From assembly GCF_037975245.1 (NCBI RefSeq), contig NC_092568.1, forward strand, positions 38,468,501 to 38,532,500: DNA of 64,000 bases, in the 5' to 3' direction. The notes below the pieces were generated by a model that saw only the letters and a list, made by a program, of their open reading frames with translations, searched no databases and had not been told where the DNA came from. Every line of letters begins with the position of its first letter. Within the stretch, counting starts at the first letter, position 1. Made by a program: the position numbers and the translations under genes. Shown piece by piece: positions 13,901 to 24,930 of the stretch. Origin of the DNA: Apostichopus japonicus (taxonomy: Eukaryota > Echinodermata > Holothuroidea > Aspidochirotida > Stichopodidae).

Positions 13901-16291
13901 AGTACTCTCATCTGATATGATTTTCACTCTTACTTTTTTTGTTCCTTCTGTATTTCTTGCCGGGGGCCAAAACAGAAGTGCATTTGACACCTGCTTGTAA
14001 ATATAATAACTCAAAAAGACCTTTGTACTTCATACATCCTTTTGAGCACCCTATGCACTTCATACATCCTTTTGAGCACCCTATGCTTTGCTGTGAAGGT
14101 CAAAGGTTATTCAAGGTCATAAGAGGTCAAAGTCTGAACACTTTGCTAACAATATTTTATAAAGTACATCTTTGTTGAACTTCATTTTTAGTACCCTAGA
14201 GAACCCTATTGAAATTGGTAGAGGTCAAAGGTCACATGAGGTCAACAGGTGTCAAAGTCTGTAATCCTTGCTAACATCAAAAATAAAGGTGCAATTAATC
14301 TGTGAGTTCTCTGATTTTCAAAGTTGCCTAATGGTGAACATACGTTTGGTCAATTTCAATTTAGTATAGCTTTGCGAAGGTCTTCAACAATAGGCCTTCA
14401 ACAGTACAAGCAGTCATCTGGGAAATGAAATCTGCTTCCAATTGTTGAAACTCTCGTGTTGCTTGCTGTAAACACACACAGAGGCCTTATCAGTTTTCAC
14501 ACTGAGCGTTAAAGGGTCAACAGGTTATCTCAAATGGTCTCAAAATTGGTCTTATTTGTGATGATTTATAGTAGATGACTTTTGCAGTGAGTTGCAGTGG
14601 CGTAGCTAGGATTTTTTGAGTGGGGGGGCCATAGGGGGGCTGTTCTTTCTTGTGTGGGGGCCGGAGGTTACTATCTGAGCGGAGCGCCACCTTGGTTGGC
14701 GCGGAGCGTACAGAGAAAATTTGAGATTTCAGCACCCCCCAGATCGCAGGAGATGGCACCTGTGAGGCAAAATAGCAACCAAAAAGATGTGCAACTTTGG
14801 TGACAGAAATGCAAAAAAAAAATTTCTCTTTCATGCTGACTGGCCTTGCCAACTCAGCCAGACTTTTAACTTGAGTGAAGTTGACATCAAAGGCGTACGG
14901 GACCATTTCAGTTTGGGGGGGGCAGAGATTTTTGTGCCCGAAAGTTCCCGTGACACTATCTAAGCGGAGCGCCACCATCGGTTGGCGCGTAGCGAACAAG
15001 AAAATTTTTGGCACACAATGCCTCTCAGATTGCCGGAAACGGCACTTCTGAGGCCTTGCAAGTTGCATCTAAACATTCTTTATTTTATAATCTCACGTTT
15101 TAGAAATTTACAGTTCCCCAAAAATTTGGTAATTTAGATGAAGAAAAAATGGTAACATCACTTTGAAGGGGAAAAATGGGACAGTATATTTTTTTAAGCT
15201 GCTATATTTAGTTACCTTATTTATTATTTTAACACAGTACTCAGCTACCTCCAGAAAAACATTGTTCAACGACACGTAGGCGGGATAATGTCGCTGTGTC
15301 GGGTGAGACTGCAATTTGTCTCACAAAAAAGTATAAAATATAACAAAGAATATGATAAACCTGTACTTCTAGGCTTCTAGACACTCCCCCCCCAACCATC
15401 CATGAAAAAGAAAATGTTTCTTTTATACACTCATGTCGGGGATATCCAGGTCAAGGGCGGCGGAAGCACTTTTAATCTGGGGGGGGGGGCACCGACATCA
15501 AAGGGCACTTTGCAGAAATTCGATTGGAATGATGCAGAGTTATATTCAGTACCCTTTATAACTCTTATTTTATTATCTTATTTGTGTATACACATCACTC
15601 CATCAACGTCCCCCCCCCCCCTCAAGGAAAATATGCATACTAGCACTGCAATATCCAATGCGCAAATTGGGAAACAAGGAACAAGTTTTCTTTTGAGACA
15701 AAATGAGGTGAAATCATGCTTGTTGCTAATGTAGGAATCTTCCGAGTTTTTTTCTTGTTAATATCTTAACAAATTTTTTCTATTCGAAAATGCTTTGAGT
15801 TTGATTAACAGAAGTTCATTAAAAGTCACAGGCTTAGCCAGGATTTGCAAAGTTGTATGCACGGCTATCTGAGCGGAGCGCCACCATCGGTTGGCGCGGA
15901 GCGTACTTTTAGAAAATTTTTGGTTTTACAAACCCCTCAGATGGCCGGAAACGGCCCTTCCCGAGTGTTCAATCTGGTTCCCTGGCCTCTTGCTAACTTG
16001 AGGCACCTCAATTTTTATGTAGAAAAATGGCACATTTCTAACCTGAGGAAAAGTGGGGGAGGGGCACGTGCCCCCTTTTTCCCCCGTGTCCGCCGCCCTT
16101 GGTCCAGGTATACAATTGACTAGTTAGAAGAAAAAAAATTGATCGTGCAAAAAGCGTGGTAGCCCAGATGAACTGCAATTACGGTGGTGTTACACGGAAA
16201 TATTCGGGCATCATGATGCTAAATAAAGAAAATCATGGAATTGTCGGGCAAAAATTTGAAAAAGATTCGGGCAAGCTACTGCATATTTATA

Positions 16292-16338
<47 letters not shown>

Positions 16339-16400
16339 TGTATGTATGTATGTATGTATGTATGTATGTATGTATGTATGTATGTATGTATGTATGTATG

Positions 16401-16496
<96 letters not shown>

Positions 16497-16837
16497 GGTT
16501 ATAGCTAGGAGATTGTGAGTGCTGGTTAAATAAATTTGCGAAGCGTAGCGAGCGTAGCGAGCGAAGCTCTCGCATCTCACGGCCGGGAGTCCAGGGGCCC
16601 GCTTAAGGGTGATTTTTGCTACTTTTTAAATTTACAATTGGTAAATAACAGAAAAAGGTGATGTTATTATCATGTTTTACGGCAAGGGAAAGATAAATTT
16701 GTTACTTTTGTTGTATTTCACAAGCATTTTACTATTTTTTTGTGCCGGCCGGTGGACTGTTTATTCACTTCCAATGCCGGCCGGCAGGCGTGAGTGGCGG
16801 CTACCACCGGCCGCCGCCGGCCGGCGTGGCTATAACC

Positions 16838-16874
<37 letters not shown>

Positions 16875-19786
16875 CCAGAGGACAAGAAATTCGGGCAAAA
16901 GTCCTGAAAAATTCGGGCAGCCTAAGAGGAGAAAAAATATATATAATTTTTTCTCCTCTTAGGCTGCCCAAATTTTTCAGGACTTTTGCCCGAATTTCTT
17001 GTCCTCAGGAAATTTAGGGGGCAGTCTGCCCCCCCTGCACCCCCCGCCTCGTACGCCTATGGTTGGCATCATTTGTTGTTTCAAGGTGTCAAGGCCTTTT
17101 TCCCAACTCAAACCCCTGTGGGCTCCCGGTAGGTTTGCAGGAAATGCCCACATGTGGACTTAAATAGCATTAGAGGAAGGGGATGGAAGACTAACACACA
17201 TCGATGTTTCGGTAATGGTCCACATTGGTGGCTCGGTGCTAATTAGGCCATTTATTGGGTTTCTTGAGGCAGCTGTCATCAGAATCTGGGTTTTTGTGCC
17301 AATCGATGACCGATAACATGTATTGGTAGATATCCATATCGCGCAGCACATGCACAAGGTTCGTGGTGTATGGTCGCAACCGTCGCATCAACCATTGCCA
17401 TGCCATGCTGTATGACCATTCTCATGATTACTACAGATATTGTATTATTCTTATTCTGCCAGATGCAGACGAGAAAATTGTGTAACTCTATTTCCCAAAT
17501 TATTGAACAAAAAATATTAGTGAATCCCACTGATGAGTTTTTTTTTTTTTTTTTTACAATTTTTTTTTTTACAATTTTTTTACCCCATTCCCAGTGGGGG
17601 GGCCAGTGGGGGGGGCAGCCGATTTCATGGGGGGCCCCGGCCCCCCAGGCCCCCCGTGGCTACGCCACTGGTGAGTTGTATAAAGTTGTCACATAACTCC
17701 CGTTCATTAATAGCAATTATTGAAGGGATAGTTGGTACAGAGCTGATTTACTGTATCAAACTTTGTAAAAGAAATGTCTATTTGCAACAACAACAACAAA
17801 AACAAAAATTGAGCACAATTCTGTACTAAAAGGCATATTCTTAAATTGAGAACTATCTATAAAAAACAACTGGCAAAGCAAATTTAATATGTAGATAAAC
17901 TTACAAATGATAGCTCAGAAAACTCAAATGATCCATCTACACAATAATCCTTAACATCTGAATCGGTGATACACAACCATCACCTTTACATCTGATTGAA
18001 CACTGAAGCTATTAGTTAATCTCAAGGAATACCACAGTGAAGTAGATGTAGAATGTCTGTTTGCTACACAGAACATCTATGTGTCTGTTATTACATAGGA
18101 AACTGTTCGTTCTGGATATTCAGAAATTTTAATAAAATCATGACTGTAAAATCCCTTACCAGTGAATTAAATGGTTGATGTCGCCCACAAGGGAGTGTTA
18201 AAAATAAGAGGTTAAAATCTCTCTTCTCTGGATCTCTCTTAATTCTTGAACAAATTTAACTCACTTGCTCTACATAAGTCAAATAATTATTGGAAGTATT
18301 GAGTAAACTGTAAGGAATCAAGGCAAGGAATCGGAGCTGATCTTCACACCTGGTCTCCACAACTGTTCTGCTTTATTTCTGTTAATCTCTTGCTCGTTTC
18401 CGTTCTTATTTTCTTGCCCATCTAAGTGATCCTTGGAATCTTGTATTTATGATACATGATCATGACTAAACAATTTTGCATTTTAAACAGAGTTGTTAAC
18501 TATGTCAAAATGAGAACTTGGTACTCTGCTATTTAATGATGGTGCCAAAGTTTGCATCAACTATATATTATTTTAAAGTGCATTAAGAAACATTTGATAT
18601 GTATTCTATCCTGTAACCACTACATTATTACAACTTTATAAAACTCATGGTTGTTATGCATTTTATAAACTGTCTGTCTTCTGCAGTGAGGCAAATACAT
18701 GGGTTCCTTTCATGGTTGGTCCAAGGTCATGCATCGGTCAACAATTTGCTATGGTCAGTATAATCTTGGTATACCCTAGGGGCCTCAGATGTGCTGTGCG
18801 CAAGTTTTCTCCAGCCTCGAGAAGCTTTTTAAACTTGTGCAAAACCTTTAATATCAGAGAAAGTGTTTTTGTCCAATTATATATCAACAAGGCCTTAAAT
18901 TTAGGGAATAACTAACAGTAAAGACATGCAACATTGGCTATTTCACACATAGGTCCAACTTGTGATAGGATATTATGTTAAAGACAGTCCTACCGAACTT
19001 CTACTTGTAGTCCTATTCATCCCACACTAGGATATTACATTGGAGACAGACCTACCGAATTTCTACTTCAAGTCCTATACATCCCACACAGGGATATTAC
19101 GTTAGAGACAGGCCTATCAAACTTTACTTACCGAACCACTACATATAGTCCTATACATCCCACACTGGGATATTACGTTAGAGACAGTCCTACTGAATTT
19201 CTACTTATAGTCCTATACTTCCTACAGTCCTCCTGAAGGTTGTTTGCATTTTGTTACAGTTTTATTTGTACCTATAAGGGGTCAGTAGGATTGTCAAACA
19301 ACTTCAGAATGCTGCCCCATTTATGTCAGCACTAAATTAACAAAGACAAAGATTTAGCAAGCTAGATATATTGTTAGTTATAATCGTTTGGAATTTCAAG
19401 TTGACAAACAATCGGTTCTCTCAGCTTTGAATAAGATAATACTGTGGAAACTAGACATGCGGTAAATAGGGCAAATTCGATTTTACTGTGCTTTGTGGAT
19501 ATTTCCTTCATTATTTGGCAATTCTAAGAGAATTTACTAATTTGTTTATCTTCTAGAAAGAACACGTTTTGTTTGAAAAATTTGATTACATATGATAGTA
19601 TTCTCTTTTTGTTTTTTTATGAAAAAGATGGAAATGAAAGTAATACTGGCCCGGCTTCTTCAAACATTTAATTTTGAGTGGCTCCCCGAACAATCGACCA
19701 AAATCACAGAGGAAACAACAATGAAACTTGCAGATGGCGCCCTTCACTACATCAGGCTGCTAGATGGTGTGACAGTTGACGAGTAA
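1959..19786 (+). CDS. CYP46A1-like: Cytochrome P450, CYP46A1-like (cholesterol 24-hydroxylase family), 13 exons
   Basis: Heme-thiolate monooxygenase of the ER membrane. The vertebrate relative hydroxylates cholesterol at C24; that substrate is inferred here. Coding exons: 1959-2113, 2337-2414, 3029-3110, 5349-5509, 8552-8690, 9504-9617, 10819-11053, 11878-11950, 12355-12439, 13227-13337, 13815-13897, 18687-18753, 19628-19786. All introns are GT-AG, all phases agree, and the total is 1542 nt (513 aa), the usual P450 length. Visible motifs: an N-terminal hydrophobic anchor in exon 1; the I-helix AGMET across exons 7/8; ExxR as KETLR in exon 10; the PERF motif (FKPERF) in exon 11; the heme loop [10 protein letters not shown] with the axial cysteine in exon 12, continuing CIGQQFAM as in CYP46A1. 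The start ATG follows the hydrophobic-anchor logic and a splice acceptor at 1951. No frameshift or stop is seen, so the gene appears intact. Intron 11 (4.8 kb) carries a hAT-like insertion. The subfamily call rests on pattern memory, not on a search. Confidence 0.93.
3385..5085. repeat. Minisatellite of about 36-40 bp units in P450 intron 3
   Basis: About 1.7 kb of degenerate tandem units built around GTCAATGGTGTAAGGTGTC plus AGCATTCCC. Larger blocks are themselves repeated: the variant containing ATTGTATAAGGTGTCAGC recurs near 3.67, 3.89 and 4.06 kb, and a second block with AAGGAGTCAGCATT recurs near 4.47, 4.68 and 4.90 kb. Open frames inside it are by-products of the repeat. Confidence 0.9.
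5978..6676. repeat. MITE-like repeat with ATCGATTACGATTAC subterminal arrays
   Basis: Both edges carry clusters of GATTAC/GTAATC units in opposed arrangement around an unrelated core (about 6120-6520). The outer edges are imperfect inverted repeats (GGCTTGGGGCGATTAC on the left; GATTACCCGAAGCC on the right). This is typical of a folded non-autonomous DNA transposon. I could not find a convincing target-site duplication, so the superfamily is open. Confidence 0.6.
7195..7935 (+). repeat. Dispersed repeat, about 155-bp tandem units, in P450 intron 4
   Basis: Four to five diverged units each containing GGGCAGACCTCATATTTGGT, GTAGAAGTACCACATTGAGT and a GGTCAAA-type segment followed by CCAGGGGTCAAGTTGTG. 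The same family appears in reverse orientation near 40.64-40.81 kb, and related pieces occur near 14.0-14.3 kb, so it is a dispersed family and not a local satellite. Confidence 0.75.
7736..7758 (+). promoter_or_regulatory. Three AGGTCA half-sites: perfect DR1 then DR4 (putative)
   Basis: Half-sites AGGTCA at 7736-7741, 7743-7748 and 7753-7758. The spacers are 1 and 4 bases, giving a perfect DR1 followed by a DR4. Known nuclear receptors bind such arrays (HNF4, PPAR or RXR on DR1; LXR or thyroid receptor on DR4). The site lies within a dispersed repeat, so function is only a possibility. Confidence 0.35.
10020..10690 (+). repeat. Dispersed repeat, about 290-bp tandem units, in P450 intron 6
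   Basis: Two clear copies and a partial third. Each starts with CTTGTAAACACG or CTCGTAAACACG, followed by AACTCAACAATGGCAAGTTG-like sequence, GATTGAAGTCATAC and TTGATTTTGGTGCTCATC. A short (GT)n run sits at about 10053-10075. No coding potential is seen. It looks related in style to the 7.2-kb and 14-kb repeats, but homology is not certain. Confidence 0.6.
14097..14129 (+). promoter_or_regulatory. Four-half-site AGGTCA array (putative)
   Basis: AGGTCA at 14097-14102, a one-mismatch half-site AGGTTA at 14104-14109, then AGGTCA at 14114-14119 and 14124-14129. The spacers are 1, 4 and 4. It has the same DR1-DR4 layout as the site at 7.7 kb. Confidence 0.3.
14222..14244 (+). promoter_or_regulatory. 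Three AGGTCA half-sites: perfect DR1 then DR4 (putative)
   Basis: Half-sites at 14222-14227, 14229-14234 and 14239-14244, with spacers A and CATG. The geometry is identical to the array at 7736-7758. It is carried by a dispersed repeat in the P450 gene, so regulatory use is unproven. Confidence 0.35.
16289..16493. repeat. Compound TATG and TA microsatellite
   Basis: Short (TA)n, then about 24 copies of TATG, then a long (TA)n run, inside the hAT-like element. Frames through it give spurious YVCM and IYIY peptides. Confidence 0.95.
16494..16840 (+). mobile_element. Nested small non-autonomous element with CAGGGTTATAGC termini
   Basis: The ends are inverted repeats (CAGGGTTATAGC on the left; GCTATAACCCTG on the right), inserted in the (TA)n tract, where an ATATATAT duplication would be undetectable. 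The right interior is GC-rich (CCGCCGGCCGGCGTGG), like the right end of the 30.4-kb element, so the two probably belong to one family. The sister transposon copy at 32.3 kb lacks this insertion, which shows it is younger than the duplication of its host element. Confidence 0.75.
16871..17010. repeat. Long near-perfect palindrome inside hAT-like copy 1
   Basis: Two arms of about 65 bases meet around an AT-rich centre near 16940. The left arm contains AGGACAAGAAATTCGGGC and CCTAAGAGGAGAAAA; the right arm is its reverse complement with only a few mismatches. The same palindrome occurs in copy 2 at about 32934-33070. Confidence 0.85.
17679..18686. other. 3' part of P450 intron 11, no gene seen
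   Basis: AT-rich single-copy-looking sequence between the hAT-like insertion and the heme-binding exon. A CAACAACAACAAAAACAAAA run lies near 17787. Nothing else is supportable. Confidence 0.6.
18967..19225. repeat. Four-copy minisatellite of about 62 bp in P450 intron 12
   Basis: Units begin GGATATTACGTTAGAGACAG and continue TCCTACCGAATTTCTACTT and AGTCCTATACATCCCACAC. They are diverged from each other by several changes. Confidence 0.85.
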
Positions 19787-20227
19787 TGGAGAACATGTAA
19801 TAGAGGATACATTTCTGCTTATTTGTTATTGGGTATTAATACTAAAACTATATTATAGATCTCTCATAACTAACAATTGAAAGGTGAATTTTTACTTGCT
19901 AATCTCATAAACATGAAATTGTGTTTCGTTCACCCTGATCAAGCAAAGCCACGCGTACTTTGATACTCCTCCTAACTAGGAGATAGCAATGGTTACACAT
20001 ACAACCACTCAGGGCAAGACAGTTTTTGCATCCTATAAAGTAAAATTTGATGTTAATCATATTTCGTGGTATGGTTTTGGTGGACTAAAAGATGACTGTT
20101 GGCATAAATTATTAATTTTGATTTGTTATCAGTCTTTGTTATCAGTCAATGTTCTGTGTCTATACCACATTTAATTTTTGAGAAAGTACCTTTTAAACAT
20201 CTAATCAGTCCATCAGATGTAACAGAA

Positions 20228-20233
20228 AATAAA
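20228..20233 (+). terminator. Candidate polyadenylation signal of the P450 gene
   Basis: An AATAAA hexamer about 440 bases after the P450 stop codon at 19786, giving a plausible 3' UTR length. Confidence 0.5.
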
Positions 20234-23200
20234 CTAGGACAACACACACTTCCATGACCTCAGGAAATGTGTTACTGATGCATTCCATTTTTTTAGTCAA
20301 GTGCAAATTGTTGTCTGACGTCCAAGGGTGGTGTGTTGCTCATATGACTGAAGCTTAAAGAATGTCTTTTTGTCTTGACTTATTAGAAATCATAAAACTA
20401 TGGTTTAACATAATTTAGATATGCACCGATGAGCTGACATCATCATCATCATCAATTAATCATATTTTAAAGATTAATATGTCAATGATAAATGTCAAGT
20501 CGGAAATTCCGCCTAAAGCCTTGCTTTACAGTTAAAGGTAAAATGTTTGCAGATGTCTTATCTTATCGTTTACATTAGAGTATTGTATCACATGAATATG
20601 ACTAATTCAACACAAAATGCATCCCGACATATTGAATACAATAAAACAAAATTAGGTCACAATTATAATGTCATCAAATAAGTCAATAAATGAAATCAAT
20701 CTTTTTGTTTAAAGTCACTTGTTCAATTCAGATATCTCTATGCAGTAAAATTAGCTTTCGTAATATTCCGCCGTGATTGTGAATGTAACATTATATTTTA
20801 CTACATGATTTGTTCTGCCACAATACTTCAGTGATGTATTTACAGTGAATCAAGATAATCAATGTAACCCAAAGAATTTATTCCGGATAGGAGCCAGAGT
20901 TTAGTTGGGTAGAATTCCAGAAACTTCTCCTACCTAGGCATTTTCTCTTCTTTTCTTCTTCAAATCTACTAATTTGTTCACTCTCTTTTTGTGTTTGTTT
21001 TCATTTCATATAATTTTTTTCTACAACAATATGATATTTCAACATATACTTGAATCATTAAAGTTGTACAACATAGCTGTTAGACGAAGGGTTCTAGGAA
21101 GCCTTTGGGTTGAAAAAAGAAGACCCCGCCCCCACCCTACACAGTGAAAAAAAAAGATACAACAAGAAAATAATTAATGGCTTCTTTTAAGCTTTTAATA
21201 CATAATAAGCTTGCTTGACTAAAATTAAATCTGTGAATTTTATAGTTCACTACAATATCAGACTAAACCAAAAGCAACACATGTGTTGATAGGAAGCCAT
21301 AGTCTTTTGCATATTATCTCACTACAAAATCATTGGACCCAACTGAATAAAACTGTTTTTCTCAAAGTTGTGTTTTTTAAATCTGTTTTGGTTATTCCCC
21401 TGGGACTACCTTTACTGAATCAATCAACTTGTCAGTATAAAGTGTATCAGATTTATTGGAAGATGGAAATTTCCTTTCTTTCTTTTTCATTTCCTTTCTT
21501 TTATGTCTTCTTCTTTTGCATACTTTTCCTTTTTTGTCTTTTTCTCCTTTTGATATTAAGGCGGTAGTGACAGAAATTTTCAAAGAATGTTTCTATGAAA
21601 TTATTAATATGTTTGTGTTGGATGTAAAATTGATAATAAGATCTGTAGATAGCCCTACAACAAAATAGCAATTCTAACTTGAAATATAGTTGGTACGGAA
21701 ATTCTCAGAAGTGAGTACAACAACCTTCATGGGCCACTGTTATCACCGGTGAATGAAGATCCCTCTACACTGGAAAGTTGCTTTAGGCATGAAAGTGATT
21801 TTTTTTTACCTAGTTGATTAAACACCACCCAATTATCCACATTTTCGATTAAAAATATCCATAGAAAATGCTGTGGTTTGTTCATCGGATGTAGCCTTAA
21901 ACTTATGTTTAACTGTGATAAGAAAGTTTGGAAGAGGAAAAAAAACTATGTACAGGTACTGAATATTCATACAGGTACATTTTTTGTTTTGACTTACCTA
22001 TTCTTGGAGTCATTTCTGTATAAATCTTAACTAATGTCTTGTAAGCATGTTAATTACAAAGAGTAACAAGTTTCTTGTTGCTGTTTCCAACTTAACATTG
22101 ATTCTTACCAAAGAAATATTTGATATACAGTGACTTAATTCTTCCCTACAGATGAAGGAACCTTTTTAAAGATGGTACATAATTCTGTTGATAAGGAGGA
22201 CGGTTTAAAGATGTTTATGCAGATAGGTTTCGTTTTCCTCACCTTTGACCTTAGAAGCTGTTATAATAGTAGAGGCTTTTGCATTTATGGTGGATTTAAA
22301 TTGTCCATTCCCTGGTTTGTTTTCACTATCTTTAAAATGCTTTGTATAAACAATAAGTTACCTGTAACCACACTAATAACATGGCTTGCGGTTTGTTAGA
22401 GTCCATGGTTAGACCACCATGCAGGGGCAGATGAAGGGTTGTTAAAAGGAATAATGAAGCTGGGGGAGGGGGCACCTTTTTTCCAAAATAGCAAATGTGC
22501 CCTACTGGCAAATAAAAAAGAACTGTCTTTTGGATATTTTTAGCCTTTGTTAATTTTTAAATTTTATTTTAATTATTCACATGCACCATAATAGTATTGA
22601 TAGCATACTAAGATGTCATATATATTTAAGTGATATGGCCAGTGTGTATCGGTTTATAGCATAACGAGTGGTGGTTGTGGAATGAGAAAGTGCCTCTCTG
22701 ATGTTGTGCCTCCCACGTTTTGGAAGCTTCCTATCCCCTGTAACGAAGGCAGGAATCAAAGAAAATTTATATAATTCAGTAACCTCAAAACTATCTGTTC
22801 GATTTTTAAGTTAACCGCCTTTTGTTGGACTGAATACGCTCACTTTGAAACTTGGCTCCTATGGCCTATGTGTTTATACACATAACTTAATAAGGGTTTC
22901 AATTATAAAAATTTACCACTTTTACTAAACTCAGATATAATGGTTTGTAATATATCCCCCCCCCCCAAAAAAAAAACAGATTTTTTTTTTTCTGTGTTTC
23001 GAATGCATTTCGTCAGTGCATGTATGAGTAAACATACACATATATAATGAAAAGTTCCTCTCCATAATTGGTACACTCCCCATTCCCAACTGTTTTACAC
23101 ATGTGACCCCCTCCCCCTCTACTTAAATGTTGCTAAATCCCTGGTTAGAGTGAGATGTACCAATGCCCCACGATTGTAGTGAGCTTTTTCTTTTGTATAA

Positions 23201-23580
23201 ATCAATTTATAAGTTGGCACATTGAGACGTCATCGTATATCGTAGATGTCAAATAAAGTTGTAGCCGGTATAAATCCGTTACCTTTAGTACTCCTTCTAC
23301 AGTCTTCTGCAAAACTAAGTATTTCCTCCCTCCCCCTCCCTCTCAAAAAAAAAATGAGAGACTTCAAGAAAATGTGGATATTTATCATTAGGTGTCTGGT
23401 AGGTATAAGTAGAACTACTTCTATGAATAAGATCATGTTTTCCGATTCCTTTAAACTCTGGGGAACAAATTAATGACAACATGACTTAGGAAAAATTAAC
23501 CCTCTTCACAAACTTCAAACTTGAATAAAATTTCAGACCAAGATATCAAGATTTAACACCATCATAGTTCATCCTCCAAA
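20234..23580. other. Gene-poor interval
   Basis: AT-rich sequence with low-complexity runs: a pyrimidine-rich stretch near 21470-21560 and homopolymer C/A and T tracts near 22957-22990. Around 22425 CAGGGGCAGATGAAGG looks like the left end of a CAG-type DNA element, but no partner end or target duplication was found. No exon with convincing splice sites is seen. Confidence 0.5.
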
Positions 23581-24347
23581 TCATCTTCCCCCTGCATCAA
23601 CAATCTCAACATCTTCTTGGAAGTTGCTGCAATTTCTACATTTACATAGGTCTGTACACGGCAGCTTTGCATTCATACAGGAACATCTCCCTGTAAGACA
23701 TTTGCTGACTCTACAGCTACAGCTGACATACTGAAGCAAAACATCTTGGGCAGGTGGCTTTGTCATCCAAGTGATCAGAAGGTCATCATTATTAAGTTTC
23801 CATCCATGTCCCTCTGGTGAGGGTACATCAATCCTTTGCTGTAATTCCCTACGGTGAATAGCAGTCTGGTAGGGCAGTGCTTCACATGCTGGATCAGAGC
23901 ATGTTTTATTGGTGGTAAACTCTGCTCTGAGGATGGAGATAAACAGAACACCTTGTACCATGAAATTGGAGATTTTTTAGTCTCACATTTTATGGTGGGG
24001 TACCGATATGAATACAATTCAGCTAGAAATATGTTGCAAATTACTTTCAAAAATCCTGGTAAGATTAACATGATATTGTATCTCAAAGCATTTAGAGATT
24101 TTTTTCCTGGGGGGGGGGGCCTTATCTAAGAGTCCTAGATCCACCCCTGAACACTTAATGAACCACAAATTGAAGAAAGTACTTACCCACCTTTTATGAT
24201 CTGTATCAGTCTACCTTGTCAAGAATGGTATGCAGCTCCTATAAGATAGAGAGTGGTACCTCACTTCAGTGCAACACAGTCTTTCCCTCTTAATATGCAT
24301 AAACATGGGCTCATCCTTATTCCTCTCGGCTGCTTGTCGAAGCAATC
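23581..24347 (-). pseudogene. Fragment of a CXC (tesmin/TSO1-like) domain gene, probably repeat-associated
   Basis: On the minus strand, the frame from about 23925 down to 23581 encodes SDPACEALPYQTAIHRRE, then a cysteine-rich block (CSCRVSKCLTGRCSC, CTDLCKCRNCSN) typical of the CXC cysteine motifs in tesmin/TSO1-like proteins. A second piece at 24215-24347 has a splice acceptor and a GT donor (CAAG/GTAGAC) and reads VRYHSLSYRSCIPFLTR, resembling an N-terminal block found with such proteins in other invertebrate genomes. The two pieces lack a continuous gene around them, and no start or full-length frame is seen, so I call it a partial, probably decayed copy. The CXC motif itself is clear; its biological role is unknown. 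Confidence 0.6.
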
Positions 24348-24349
24348 CT

Positions 24350-24930
24350 GATGAAATAATAAAAAAAAAGCATTGGTTTGCATTTTCTGTAGACAAAAAT
24401 GTAAGTTTGAACAAGTAAGAACTAAGACAATTTCATTTATATACCACATATGTTGCTCATGTTTTGCTCATCTTCTATGATGAACAAAGACACATTCAAT
24501 TTTTTGCAAACCAGAGTCATGCAAAGAAGAATTTAAACAGGTTTTTTTGTTGTCGTTGTCGGCAGTACATTATCTCTTAACATTATGGTTTAAATGATAC
24601 AATGGTAGATTATATCTGTTACAAATGATAGGGAATCAGATGGTTGTTCATTTGGTATAGCCAAACAGGCTGACTATAAGACCTTGCAAATCTAACCTTA
24701 TTCCCCTTTTGTTACACTTAGTTTTCTAACTCAACTCCTTTAATATCTCTACCATTCAAATAATGGGGCCACAGTGAGAAAACTATGAAGCCCGTATTTA
24801 ACACCTAGGCTAGTGCCCAGAAGGAGAATTTTAAACAGTTTCCATGCCTACCACCAAATAATAAAACAAATCAGATGACCATGCCACTAAATTAAATTAT
24901 GTTCAGGTTCAACACCGTGCCCTTTGACTT
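24350..24930. other. No gene seen
   Basis: AT-rich spacer between the CXC fragment and the 50-bp satellite. Confidence 0.5.

Larger units (their letters stand above)
13965..14290 (+). repeat. Dispersed repeat with AGGTCA arrays in P450 intron 11
   Basis: A diverged relative of the 7.2-kb repeat family. A short internal duplication (ACTTCATACATCCTTTTGAG) is followed by two segments of the GAGGTCAAAGGTCA type at 14097-14129 and 14222-14244. Confidence 0.55.
14595..17670 (+). mobile_element. Non-autonomous hAT-like DNA transposon, copy 1 (in P450 intron 11)
   Basis: The termini are inverted repeats beginning CAGTGGCGTAGC (the right end reads GCTACGCCACTG). They are flanked by a perfect 8-bp target duplication GTGAGTTG at 14587-14594 and 17671-17678. 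An 8-bp TSD is typical of the hAT superfamily, although P elements also make 8-bp duplications. The interior has no transposase. It carries modules of the GAGCGGAGCGCCACC type, a TATG/TA microsatellite, a nested smaller element (16494-16840) and a long palindrome (about 16871-17010). A 2.6-kb sister copy lies inverted at 32275-34842. Open frames inside match between the copies only because the copies are nearly identical. Confidence 0.9.

Noticed and set aside
14517-15068. 183-codon minus frame and its counterpart at 34370-34869
   Set aside because: Runs across the transposon terminus and its GAGCGGAGCGCCACC modules; non-coding element sequence.
16156-16518. Frames with YVCM and IYIY repeats
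   Set aside because: Produced by TATG and TA microsatellites inside the hAT-like element.
17279-17530. 83-codon minus frame, also present at 32415-32666 with one change
   Set aside because: The copies are nearly identical along their whole length, so frame conservation is no evidence of selection; no domain is recognised.
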